Shown here: positions 36,923-44,453 of the stretch, in pieces
Layout of the letters: each line of letters starts with the position of its first letter
How positions within the stretch are numbered: the stretch's first letter is position 1
From: an uncultured Bacteroidales bacterium
GTDB lineage: Bacteria; Bacteroidota; Bacteroidia; Bacteroidales; JAFGXI01
Assembly (NCBI GenBank): GCA_947311115.1
Contig: CAMZKE010000093.1
Span: 1-51,307 of the forward strand
Length of the DNA stretch: 51,307 nucleotides
Direction: 5' to 3'
Notes under the pieces: generated by a model
What the model was told of the DNA's origin: nothing
Database searches by the model: none
What the model saw: only the letters and a program-made list of their open reading frames with translations
Made by a program: the position numbers and the translations under genes

Positions 36923-38104
36923 TTACATTTTACTATCAAGAAACTTGCCTGTTTCCATATGATTAAAATTAGGTAGCATTAAATTAAACAATTCCTCTAT
37001 TTGTTTCTTATCCCATTTTTTTTGAGCTAACAAATTATTTATTTCTGTTTCAAATTTTTGAAGTTTTGTTTCATCATAATTTAATTCATTTTTTATAATC
37101 CCCAAATTTTGAAATCTATTCATATCAAGTTCCTCGTTTTCTGTAAAAAATTCCTCAAAATCTTTTTCACCGGTAGTATCGCTTTTTGTAAAAAGGCAAG
37201 GCCACTGTTTTTTGTTGGTATTTGTTTTTGCAAAATAACGGGCTTCCTCTTCAGTTTTACAAATGTATGGTTCCAAACCTTTTTGGTTAAGATATTTTAT
37301 TGCTATTTCTGAGAAAGTAATTAAATGTAATTGTTCGCTTAATTTAGGAAAAAATATATCTCTATTATCTCCAAAAATACACGACATTAAACAAAGCTCT
37401 CCGGCTTCTTGCGGAACAACAAAATAGCGACGAATATCGTTAGGTGCAACAATCGGTTGATTTTTCTTTAAACGCATATCAAAACCATGCAATAATGAGC
37501 CATCAGAAAATGCTACATTGGCAAATCGTGCCATTGACACTTCAATCTCTTTACTTCTACGATGCACAAACATTTCCATTATTCGCTTTGATGCCCCCAT
37601 CATATTAACTGGGTTTGCAGCTTTGTCGGTAGAAACACAAAAGTATTTTTTTACATTTTGGTTTATTGCTTGTTGAAGGGTTTTATCTGTATTAAATATA
37701 TTTGTATTTATCATCCTCATTAAAGTAAATACATCTTTTTCGCTTCTTACATGTTTTAATGCTGATAAATTTAAAACATAATCATATTTTCCATCAGCAT
37801 CCCAAAATACATCGTATTCTTTTGACCCAATATCTATGGCAAAAGTTTGAAAATCGCCATTAATATAACCATAAGAACTTCTAATATCTCTTACAAGTTC
37901 AACCATATTATTCTCACTAATATCAACAACATGCAATTTTCTTGGGTTGCGTTTAAAAATTTCTTTTACAACAGCTTGCCCAATGCTTCCTGCACCACCA
38001 AGTACCAAAAATTTAGAATTTGAAACTATTTCTTTTAGTTCTTGGTCTTTGTTTTTAATATCTCCTGTAAATAGTAATTCTGAACGACCTATTAAATTCA
38101 ACAT
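36923..38104 (-). CDS. legB: UDP-N-acetylglucosamine 4,6-dehydratase (LegB)
   Basis: SDR dehydratase of 393 aa that starts the legionaminic acid route. It has LVLGGAGSIGQAVVKEI for NAD(P), LSALKHVRSEKD, and STDKAANPVNMMGASKRIMEMF as the catalytic TDK region, then a long C-terminal part (EEFFTENEELDMNRF). I place the start at ATG 38104 (MLNLIGRSELLF): the upstream in-frame GTG at 38134 lies within the repeat-borne promoter, whose TACTTTTG box sits 19 nt before this ATG. It heads the leg gene block. Confidence 0.92.
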   Translation of the reverse strand: MLNLIGRSELLFTGDIKNKDQELKEIVSNSKFLVLGGAGSIGQAVVKEIFKRNPRKLHVVDISENNMVELVRDIRSSYGYINGDFQTFAIDIGSKEYDVFWDADGKYDYVLNLSALKHVRSEKDVFTLMRMINTNIFNTDKTLQQAINQNVKKYFCVSTDKAANPVNMMGASKRIMEMFVHRRSKEIEVSMARFANVAFSDGSLLHGFDMRLKKNQPIVAPNDIRRYFVVPQEAGELCLMSCIFGDNRDIFFPKLSEQLHLITFSEIAIKYLNQKGLEPYICKTEEEARYFAKTNTNKKQWPCLFTKSDTTGEKDFEEFFTENEELDMNRFQNLGIIKNELNYDETKLQKFETEINNLLAQKKWDKKQIEELFNLMLPNFNHMETGKFLDSKM

Positions 38105-38123
38105 AAGCTTTTTATATTTTATC

Positions 38124-38154
38124 CAAAAGTACACAAATAATTGATAATTGGCAA
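38124..38154 (-). promoter_or_regulatory. Repeat-borne promoter, copy B (legB)
   Basis: Minus-strand TTG (complement of 38152-38154), 20 nt, TACTTTTG (complement of 38124-38131), then 19 nt to the legB ATG. The promoter lies at the end of an AATT-rich repeat whose family 3 arm runs on to about 38225. It probably drives the whole legB-legC-legH-legI-legG series. Confidence 0.75.
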
Positions 38155-38250
38155 TTGGTAATTAATAATTAGTCATTGCTTATTTGAGCGTTTACATTTG
38201 TGCTAATTTGAGTAATTTGTGGTTAGCTATTTTTTATTTGTTTATTAAAA

Positions 38251-39084
38251 TTAATTATTTAATTTGTTTAACATTTCGTTAATATCAATATTTATTTTCG
38301 AAAAAGCAAACCATTTTTTACCCAAATCTTTTAACGATGCTCCTATATGGAAGAGTTCTTTGTTATCGATAATTAAAAACCTGTCGTGAGATTGTTTGTA
38401 TGTTTTAATAGTAATTTTAGGGTATTGGCTGTTATGCTTTTCTATATCGAGTTTTAATTGCTTTGTAATATTAGATGTGTAAATTGCAGCTTTAATATTT
38501 TGTTTGCGTTTAGATAGCATTAACAAAACACTTTCGTCTATATAGTTATCTATTAGTATTATTTCTTTTTTTGCAGTTTTTATTAATTTAGAAACAAATG
38601 CATAAGCATCGAATATTTGTCCGTTGTAGAAAATGCCTTCGGTTTTTGGTAGGTTTGTGTTTAAAATTAAATCAAACTTTTTATCGTGCTCTGTTAATTT
38701 TTGCTCTAACTTGTCTATTCGGTTATTTATAGCATATCCTTTTAGTAAATAATCTTTTATAATTTTATTTGCCCATATTCTAAATTGTATACCTTGCTTT
38801 GATTTAACACGATAACCTACGGAAATTATTACATCTAAGTTGTAATACTCTACTTGATATATTTTACCATCTGATGCAGTTGTCGCAAATTTTGCGACAA
38901 CTGCATCAGATTGCAACTCTTCCTTTATTGCATTGGCGATATGCTTGCCTATTGTTTTTATATCTCTATCAAATAAACTTGAAATTTGTCGCCTATTTAG
39001 CCAAACTGTCTCATCTTCTAACTTAACCTCAATAGAAGTAGATAGTTTGTCAGATTTATAGATTATTATTTTGTTGTTATTCAT
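38251..39084 (-). CDS. RhuM-type virulence/ORF6N-like protein with C-terminal PLD-like part
   Basis: 277-aa protein. Residues about 8-120 match the RhuM family (VWLNRRQISSLFDRDIKTIGKHI, VVAKFATTASDG, VEYYNLDVIISVGYRVKS). A linker coiled coil (NNRIDKLEQKLTEHDKKF) and a C-terminal domain follow, with ILIDNYIDESVLLML and HDRFLIID resembling a phospholipase-D-like HxK/D motif in which Lys is Arg. RhuM was named from a Salmonella pathogenicity island; its biochemistry is unknown. The coding DNA contains a 43-bp perfect palindrome. It is an orphan gene inserted between legB and a toxin-antitoxin-like pair, preceded by a broken aminotransferase stub. Confidence 0.82.
   Translation of the reverse strand: MNNNKIIIYKSDKLSTSIEVKLEDETVWLNRRQISSLFDRDIKTIGKHIANAIKEELQSDAVVAKFATTASDGKIYQVEYYNLDVIISVGYRVKSKQGIQFRIWANKIIKDYLLKGYAINNRIDKLEQKLTEHDKKFDLILNTNLPKTEGIFYNGQIFDAYAFVSKLIKTAKKEIILIDNYIDESVLLMLSKRKQNIKAAIYTSNITKQLKLDIEKHNSQYPKITIKTYKQSHDRFLIIDNKELFHIGASLKDLGKKWFAFSKINIDINEMLNKLNN
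38869..38911. repeat. 43-bp perfect palindrome inside the RhuM gene
   Basis: Two 21-bp arms match perfectly around a single central base. The palindrome encodes the peptide SDAVVAKFATTASD, which overlaps the conserved signature of RhuM proteins. Neither arm contains a T-run, and it lies in the middle of an intact reading frame, so it is not a terminator. Confidence 0.9.
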
Positions 39085-39094
39085 TGTTTTTATT

Positions 39095-39181
39095 TCATTC
39101 TAAAAGATATTTATCTTTAAACTCTTTTAAATCGGGTAAACTTGGCTGTGTTACTAATATTGGTTTGTTTATTTTTTTCAT
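39095..39181 (-). pseudogene. N-terminal remnant of a DegT/StrS sugar aminotransferase
   Basis: An 87-bp frame from an ATG encodes 28 aa that include KPILVTQPSLPDLKEF. This strongly resembles the extreme N-terminus of DegT/DnrJ/EryC1/StrS aminotransferases of sugar loci. The frame then diverges and stops, so the remaining 340 or so residues of such an enzyme are absent. A repeat-borne promoter box lies 17 bp upstream. It looks like the start of a former glycan gene whose body was replaced by the RhuM gene. The match is short, so confidence is moderate. Confidence 0.55.
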
Positions 39182-39198
39182 TAAAATTTTAGTTTTTT

Positions 39199-39435
39199 CA
39201 AAAGTACACAAATAATTGATAATTGATAATTGACAATTGAGTTTAATTAGTAATTAATAATGTGTAATTAGTAATTGGTTTTTGAGCGTTTACATTTGTG
39301 CTAATTTGAGTAATTTGTGGTTAGTTCTTTTTATTTAACCACAAATTTACACTTATTTTCTCAAATTTATTTACTATTTACTTTTATGCTAATCTCTTGA
39401 TATATTGGGGTAAGTTGTGTAATCTGCGGTTAGTT
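39199..39435. repeat. Repeat with promoter box copy C plus family 3 arms
   Basis: TACTTTTG on the minus strand is at 39199-39206. The AATT-rich arm is one unit longer than in the other copies, so the base triplet 20 nt upstream reads TTA instead of TTG. A right arm ending AATTTGTGGTTAG (about 39325) and a left arm starting AACCACAAAT (39338) follow. Together with the aminotransferase remnant this accounts for the 373-bp gap 39085-39457. Confidence 0.65.
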
Positions 39436-39457
39436 CTTTTTTATTTGTTTATTAAAA

Positions 39458-40072
39458 TTAAGTATTTAATTTTCTAATATTTTTTTTAATTGTTTCTTTT
39501 ACTTTATGCCAACTAATTGTATCAAACATTTTAGGCATTACATCTTCGTCAGCATCGTCGAAATAGGCTAAACTTTTTAAGACTAAAAATACTGAACCAT
39601 CATTATATTTTTGTTCATAAAACGATATTACTTCTTTTAGACTAAAATGTTTTAAAAGAAAATATATATCAATGAAATCTTTCATTGTTCCTCGTCCTGT
39701 AATTGCTGATAGTTTCATTGCGGCAATATCTTTCAAACCTGCCATTTTAATATCATCTTCAATAATATCATTTTCAAGCCATGGATATTCGTAATTTACT
39801 ATATCCACCTTAATTTTATTAACAGTAAAGATATTAATATTTTCGGTGAAATGAATTGTTTTAACATTTCCTATTTTTTTTAATTCTTTAATAATTAAAT
39901 CTTTATCTAGGTTAATTTTACCAAATAAATCAATATCTATAGAATTTCTATGGCCTAACTGTAGTGCTAAAGATGTTCCTCCAACAAGACGTAAAGGTTT
40001 AAAAACATCTAAATCCTGAATTTTCTTTAGAAGTTCCAATGTTTTTGTGTCGATTGTTCTATAGTGTAACAT
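39458..40072 (-). CDS. AbiEii/AbiGii-type nucleotidyltransferase (putative toxin)
   Basis: 204-aa protein of the nucleotidyltransferase AbiEii toxin family: LVGGTSLALQLGHR (GG/S motif at 31-34) and SIDIDLF with the metal-binding D46/D48, followed by IKVDIVNYEYPW and the MKLSAITGRGTMKDFIDIYFLL helix typical of the family. AbiEii toxins act by nucleotidylation, for example of tRNA, and cause growth arrest in phage abortive infection. It overlaps the upstream small gene by 46 bp, the usual coupling of toxin and antitoxin. Confidence 0.88.
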   Translation of the reverse strand: MLHYRTIDTKTLELLKKIQDLDVFKPLRLVGGTSLALQLGHRNSIDIDLFGKINLDKDLIIKELKKIGNVKTIHFTENINIFTVNKIKVDIVNYEYPWLENDIIEDDIKMAGLKDIAAMKLSAITGRGTMKDFIDIYFLLKHFSLKEVISFYEQKYNDGSVFLVLKSLAYFDDADEDVMPKMFDTISWHKVKETIKKNIRKLNT

Positions 40073-40332
40073 AAAAATTCCTTTTTTGGAGTCTCCGATA
40101 TAACCGATAAGAATGCTAGTGTTTTTTTATCAATATCTTTTATTGTAATAGCATGTTTTATGATAGTTTTTAAACCATAGGTTTTTAATAATAATTTCCA
40201 ATCGTTATAAAACCCATATTGTAATACTTTTTTTATAATAAATTTCTGATGTTTATCAAAATCAATTTGAGATATATCAGTATCCCAAAATAAATGAGAC
40301 GAAAAACTTTTTATGTCTATAGTTTTATTCAT
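40027..40332 (-). CDS. Small DUF6922-like protein, putative antitoxin
   Basis: 101-aa protein with the outline seen upstream of AbiEii-type genes in Bacteroidota: SHLFWDTDISQIDFDKHQKFIIKKVLQYGFYNDWKLLLKTYG, a helical DUF6922-type module. It is the upstream member of the pair and overlaps the toxin gene by 46 bp, the expected position for an antitoxin. Regulation by antitoxin binding is plausible but not shown by the sequence. A repeat-borne promoter begins 73 bp upstream. Confidence 0.75.
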   Translation of the reverse strand: MNKTIDIKSFSSHLFWDTDISQIDFDKHQKFIIKKVLQYGFYNDWKLLLKTYGLKTIIKHAITIKDIDKKTLAFLSVISETPKKEFLCYTIEQSTQKHWNF

Positions 40333-40404
40333 TATTGCAAAGATAATAAAAACTTAAAATACAATACTTGGCATACTTTAGTATATAACCTTTTTTATTT
40401 TATC

Positions 40405-40435
40405 CAAAAGTACACAAATAATTGATAATTAGCAA
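40405..40435 (-). promoter_or_regulatory. Repeat-borne promoter, copy D
   Basis: Minus-strand TTG (complement of 40433-40435), 20 nt, TACTTTTG (complement of 40405-40412). It should drive the DUF6922/AbiEii pair, with a leader of about 65 nt. Confidence 0.65.
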
Positions 40436-40604
40436 TTGAGTTCAATTAGTAATTGCTTATTTGATTTTTTGCATTTGTGCTAATTTGAGTAATTTGTGGT
40501 TGCTTTTTTTATTTAACCACAAATTTACACTTATTTTCTCAAATGTTATTATTCTACATTTATGTTAATCTCCTGATATATCGGAACAAGTTGTGTAAAT
40601 TATT
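40436..40604. repeat. AATT arm and family 3 arms upstream of the toxin pair
   Basis: Right arm with GTGCTAATTTGAGTAATTTGTGG (ends near 40502), left arm AACCACAAAT from 40515, then a worn copy of the GATATATCGG palindrome near 40573. It makes up most of the 303-bp gene-free gap 40333-40635. The short hairpin-like GCCACATCAGGTG stretch at 40613-40625 may end the epimerase transcript. Confidence 0.6.
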
Positions 40605-40635
40605 GCACACTTTACACCTGATGTGGCTTTTTTAT

Positions 40636-41622
40636 TCATTTAGTATTGTTCATCATCTTCCAATACCAATCAATAGCTTCTTCTAAGCCTTGTTTAACAG
40701 AGTATTTAGGTTTGTAGCCAAGTAGTTTTTTTGCTTTGTCGATACTTGCAAGTGAATCGTGTATATCTCCAACCCTATCAGGTCCGTAAATACACTCTAT
40801 TTTAGATATTTCCGGTTTGTATTTGCTTAAGTTTTCTTTTAATATTTTTAAAAGTGTGTTTAAATTTATGTTTTCGCCAAAAGCTACGTTGTACACTTGG
40901 TTTAGAGCCTCTTTACTATTAGTTAATGCCGCCAACTCATTCATTTGCACTACATTTTTTATGTATGTAAAATCGCGAGTAATACTGCCATCGCCATTTA
41001 TTGTTGGTTGTTCTCCTTCAATTAATTGTTTTACAAACAATGGTATTGCTGCAGCATAAGCTCCGTTAGGATCTTGTCGTTTTCCAAAAACATTAAAATA
41101 GCGTAAACCTATAACTTCCATTTGGTAAAGATTAGCAAAAACATTGGCGTAAAGCTCGTTTACATATTTTGTTATTGCATAAGGTGATAATGGTTTTCCT
41201 ATTTCATCTTCAACTTTTGGTAGTTTTTTACTATCGCCATAAGTAGAAGAACTTGCTGCATATATAAAACGTTTAACTTTAGCATCTCTACAGGCAACAA
41301 GCATATTTAAAAAACCTGAAATGTTAATTTCGTTTGTAGTAATTGGGTCGTTTATAGACCGTGGCACCGAACCAAGTGCTGCTTGATGAAAAACAAAGTC
41401 TTTTGCTTCAACTGCCTCTTGGCAAGTTTCTAAATTTCTGATGTCCCCTTTTATAAAAGTAAAGTTTTTATTACCGAAATGATGCTCTATATTTTCTTCT
41501 TTACCTGTAAGTAGATTATCTAAAACTGTAACTCTGTTGTTTTCAATAAAATAATCAACAAGGTTAGAACCTATAAAACCGGCACCTCCCGTAATTAGTA
41601 TATTTTTGTTTTTTAATTTCAT
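40636..41622 (-). CDS. UDP-HexNAc 4-epimerase-like SDR (WbpP/TviC type)
   Basis: NAD-dependent epimerase of 328 aa: ILITGGAGFIGSNLVDYF for NAD binding, the HQAALGSVPRSI segment that marks the WbpP/TviC UDP-GlcNAc/GalNAc(A) 4-epimerases, SSSTYGDS and the YxxxK pair in PYAITKY. I set the start at ATG 41622 (MKLKNKNILI). An upstream in-frame TTG at 41643 lies inside the promoter's -7 box, and the TACTTTTG box then sits 18 nt before this ATG, as at legB. It is the first gene of the glycan locus in the direction of transcription and would supply a GalNAc-type sugar. Confidence 0.92.
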   Translation of the reverse strand: MKLKNKNILITGGAGFIGSNLVDYFIENNRVTVLDNLLTGKEENIEHHFGNKNFTFIKGDIRNLETCQEAVEAKDFVFHQAALGSVPRSINDPITTNEINISGFLNMLVACRDAKVKRFIYAASSSTYGDSKKLPKVEDEIGKPLSPYAITKYVNELYANVFANLYQMEVIGLRYFNVFGKRQDPNGAYAAAIPLFVKQLIEGEQPTINGDGSITRDFTYIKNVVQMNELAALTNSKEALNQVYNVAFGENINLNTLLKILKENLSKYKPEISKIECIYGPDRVGDIHDSLASIDKAKKLLGYKPKYSVKQGLEEAIDWYWKMMNNTK

Positions 41623-41640
41623 TAAAATTTTTAGTTTATC

Positions 41641-41671
41641 CAAAAGTACACAAATAATTGATAATTGGCAA
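41641..41671 (-). promoter_or_regulatory. Repeat-borne promoter, copy E (epimerase)
   Basis: Minus-strand TTG (complement of 41669-41671), 20 nt, TACTTTTG (complement of 41641-41648), 18 nt before the epimerase ATG. The 31-bp promoter core is identical to copies A and B by eye. Confidence 0.75.
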
Positions 41672-41836
41672 TTAGTAATTGTTTATTTGAGTTTGTATAT
41701 TTAGACTTCAATAATTACAAAAACTAAGTTTGCTTGGGTGATTTGCTTGATTCCTTGCAACTTTTTAATCTCTTTAATTTCTCGTAATTATTTAGTTTTT
41801 AGTAAATTGAACAAATTGGGGCAATTGGTTTTTTTG

Positions 41837-41946
41837 ATATGCATTTTTCTTTTTCTTATACTTCGTTGCAAACCATTTCATTATTCATATACAGCAGCAT
41901 GGTTCTACGCCTTGTCTAGAAAATCGTATAAATAATACGTGTTAAA
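41837..41946. mobile_element. Decayed MITE-like element at right edge of glycan locus
   Basis: Matches the right half of the element at 12720-13056 in the same orientation: the ATGCATTTTTCTTTTTC arm, CTTATACTTCGTTGCAAACC, the CAGCAGCATGGTT loop, GCCTTGTCTAGAAAA and a worn right end ATAAATAATACGTGTTAAA. The left outer inverted repeats are missing. No gene is visible in the rest of the 662-bp gap 41623-42284, which also holds the epimerase promoter and a candidate ppiD promoter. Confidence 0.65.
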
Positions 41947-42219
41947 GATATACAATACGAATAATTAGCATTTTGGAGTTATGTGTAAAATTATGGTGGA
42001 ACTTTAATAAGTTGTAAATTAGCAGTATATTGCAGTGCCAAATATTTGATGTAGTATGTTAAACAATTAATTGTATTATCTCGATAGTACTTATAAAAAT
42101 TAAATCGCCTTTGAAAATTTCTGAAAATCTTGAATCGAATGAATTATTATAAGTCGCCTTAATAATAGGTGTTTATTGTTTTATTTTGTAAGAAATCAAC
42201 TAATAAGTAATTATTAATT

Positions 42220-42248
42220 GTCCATTATTAATACTTTTTATATATTCG
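42220..42248 (+). promoter_or_regulatory. Candidate promoter of the PpiD-like gene
   Basis: TTG (42220-42222), 18 nt, TATATTCG (42241-42248), one base off the TAnnTTTG consensus. The leader to the ATG would be about 30 nt. Plausible but not strong in such AT-rich DNA. Confidence 0.4.
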
Positions 42249-42284
42249 CAGATTATTTTATAACACTAAATTATTTAATTACAA

Positions 42285-44378
42285 ATGGCAACATTAGAAA
42301 AAATAAGGAATAAAGCAGGTTGGTTAATTTCGTTGGTATTAGGATTAGCATTGTTGGCTTTTATTTTAGGTGACTTTTTGAAAAAAAGTAACAATAGACA
42401 AGGCGATACTAATATTGCAGAGGTATTAGGTGAAGAAATTCCTTATAATGAGTATCAAAGTAGATTACAAACTTTGACAGAGAATTATAAAGCAAATACC
42501 GGTAAAACAGGTTTAGACGATAAAGAATCGGAGCAAATGAGAGAGCAAACATGGGAAACTCTTATTAAAGATGTGGTAATGAACAATGAGTACGAAGAAT
42601 TAGGAATTGATGTTTCGGCTGATGAACTTTACGATATGGTTCAAGGAAAAAACTTAGACCCAAGTATTCTACAAGCTCCAATATTTAAGAATAAACAAAC
42701 AGGTCAGTTTGATAGAAACCTTGTAATTCGTTATTTAAAATATATTGAAAACGAAGCCGAAGAAAAAGATAGAATGATGTGGTTATCATTTGAAAAAGAA
42801 TTGGAAAATAATAGAAAAATTACAAAATATAACAATTTAATAAAAGGAGCTTTTTATATCACAAAAAATGAACTTGCTATGAAAGTTGATGAGGAGGCAA
42901 AGAAAGTTGATATAGAATATGCTTTAAACCCATTTACATCTATCAGTGATAGTACTGTAACATTAACTGATGCAGATTATAAAACGTATTATGATGAGCA
43001 TAAATATCAGTTTGAGCAAGAAGCGTCACGTACTATTGAGTATGTTACATATAATATTGTACCATCAAGCGAAGATATTAAAAGAATAGAAACTGATATG
43101 AACGAAATGAAGGAAGAGTTTGCAAATGCAAAAGACGGAATTCAGTATGTTAATATTAATTCAGATTTACCATACCAGCCAATAAATTATAAGCCGGGAG
43201 AATTAGATCAACAAATTGACACAATTATGTTTGCAGCTGACTCAGGCTTTGTTTATGGACCTTATATTGTTGATGGCAATGTATATAAAATAGCAAAATT
43301 AGTTGGTATTAAAATGATGCCTGATTCGGTTAAGGCTCGCCATATATTGTTGCAAGTTAAAACACAAGAAGAATATACAAAAGCAAAAGCTTTGGCTGAT
43401 AGCTTAAAAACACTTATTGAAAATGGTGCTGACTTTGCACAGTTAGCAAAACAGTATTCTGCTGATAAAGGCTCTGCTGCTGATGGTGGTAATTTAGGTT
43501 TCTTTACAGAAGGTAAAATGGTTAAGCCATTCGAAGATTTTTGTTTTAACGCAAAAGCCGGTGATATAGATATTGTAAATTCACAGTTTGGAATTCATAT
43601 TATTGAAGTAACAGAATTAGGTAAGTTAGCAAAAAGAGTAAATGTTGCATTTATTCAAAGAGAATTATTACCTAGTCAAGCAACTATGCAAGCAATATAT
43701 GCTGAAGCAGGTAAGTTTGCAGTAGAAAATAATACTCAAGAAAAATTTAATTCGTATTTAGCTGATAACGATAATTTAACTAAAAAAATTGCATCTAACC
43801 TTAAAGAAAACGATAAAACTATTGCAGGTTTAGAATCGCCAAGAGAAGTTATTCGTTGGGCATATAAAGCCGAAAAAGGCGAAGTTTCTCACCCTTTCGA
43901 ATTGCAAGGGCAATTTGTGATTGCAGTACTAACAGAGGTAAAAGAAAAAGGCACAGCTCCACTTGATGAAGTTAAAGAAGAAATTCAACGATTTGTAATG
44001 AATACAAAAAAGTTTGAAATGTTAGCACCTAAAATGAAAGGTGCCTCTGTAAACGAGATTGCATCGGCAATTGGTCAAGAAGTTAAAATAGCAGGGAATA
44101 TGAATTTTAATGCATTCTCAATACCGGGAGCAGGTTTCGAACCAGATGTAATTGCAGTAGCAACAGCAATGAACGAAGGCGAAATGTCAACTCCTATTGA
44201 AGGCAGAGCCGGAGCTTATGTATTTAAAGTTACAAAAGTAATTAAAGATGATAAAGTTGATGAAAATCAGATTAAATCTAAGTTATCATTAGGATTTAAA
44301 AATAGAGTTTCTTATCAAGTATTTGATGCGTTAAAAGAAAATGCAAATATTGTTGATAACAGAGCCAAGTTCTTTTAA
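42285..44378 (+). CDS. PpiD-like peptidyl-prolyl isomerase/chaperone
   Basis: Periplasmic folding factor of 697 aa anchored by one N-terminal helix (about 12-30, GWLISLVLGLALLAFILGDF). A SurA_N-like helical region comes first, then one parvulin-type PPIC domain (about 350-445: VKARHILLQVK, DFAQLAKQYSADKGSAADGGNLGFFTEGKMVKPFEDFCF, FGIHIIEV), then a second degenerate rotamase-like region near 560-650. It should help fold outer membrane and secreted proteins at the inner membrane surface. A strong terminator follows, so the next gene is probably a separate unit or read-through. Confidence 0.93.
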   Translation: MATLEKIRNKAGWLISLVLGLALLAFILGDFLKKSNNRQGDTNIAEVLGEEIPYNEYQSRLQTLTENYKANTGKTGLDDKESEQMREQTWETLIKDVVMNNEYEELGIDVSADELYDMVQGKNLDPSILQAPIFKNKQTGQFDRNLVIRYLKYIENEAEEKDRMMWLSFEKELENNRKITKYNNLIKGAFYITKNELAMKVDEEAKKVDIEYALNPFTSISDSTVTLTDADYKTYYDEHKYQFEQEASRTIEYVTYNIVPSSEDIKRIETDMNEMKEEFANAKDGIQYVNINSDLPYQPINYKPGELDQQIDTIMFAADSGFVYGPYIVDGNVYKIAKLVGIKMMPDSVKARHILLQVKTQEEYTKAKALADSLKTLIENGADFAQLAKQYSADKGSAADGGNLGFFTEGKMVKPFEDFCFNAKAGDIDIVNSQFGIHIIEVTELGKLAKRVNVAFIQRELLPSQATMQAIYAEAGKFAVENNTQEKFNSYLADNDNLTKKIASNLKENDKTIAGLESPREVIRWAYKAEKGEVSHPFELQGQFVIAVLTEVKEKGTAPLDEVKEEIQRFVMNTKKFEMLAPKMKGASVNEIASAIGQEVKIAGNMNFNAFSIPGAGFEPDVIAVATAMNEGEMSTPIEGRAGAYVFKVTKVIKDDKVDENQIKSKLSLGFKNRVSYQVFDALKENANIVDNRAKFF

Positions 44379-44401
44379 TAAAATAAAAAAAGATAAAAAA
44401 A

Positions 44402-44433
44402 GGGATTGATATTTTATCAATCCCTTTTTTTTT
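44402..44433 (+). terminator. Rho-independent terminator after ppiD
   Basis: A 10-bp stem GGGATTGATA/TATCAATCCC (44402-44411 with 44415-44424) with a 3-nt loop is followed by nine T. It lies 23 bp after the ppiD stop and ends only about 20 bp before the ATG of the next gene. Confidence 0.9.
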
Positions 44434-44453
44434 ATAACTTTATAAAAAAAACA

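Noticed and set aside
38105-38134. GTG start at 38134 for legB and TTG start at 41643 for the epimerase
   Set aside because: Both alternative starts fall inside the repeat-borne promoter box; the downstream ATGs (38104 and 41622) match the family N-termini and give similar short leaders.
27965-41671. Invertible promoters as in Bacteroides capsule loci
   Set aside because: The promoter repeats all point the same way as the genes, and no matching inverted repeats of the recombination type flank each promoter; no site-specific recombinase gene is present.
41738-41935. Small plus-strand open frame of 65 codons between the epimerase and ppiD
   Set aside because: It overlaps the decayed MITE-like element and has no plausible start context or similarity to a known protein.
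44406-44453. ATG at 44406 as start of the propeller/SpoIIE protein
   Set aside because: It lies within the terminator hairpin and would place 16 extra residues ahead of a clean signal peptide that starts at 44454.
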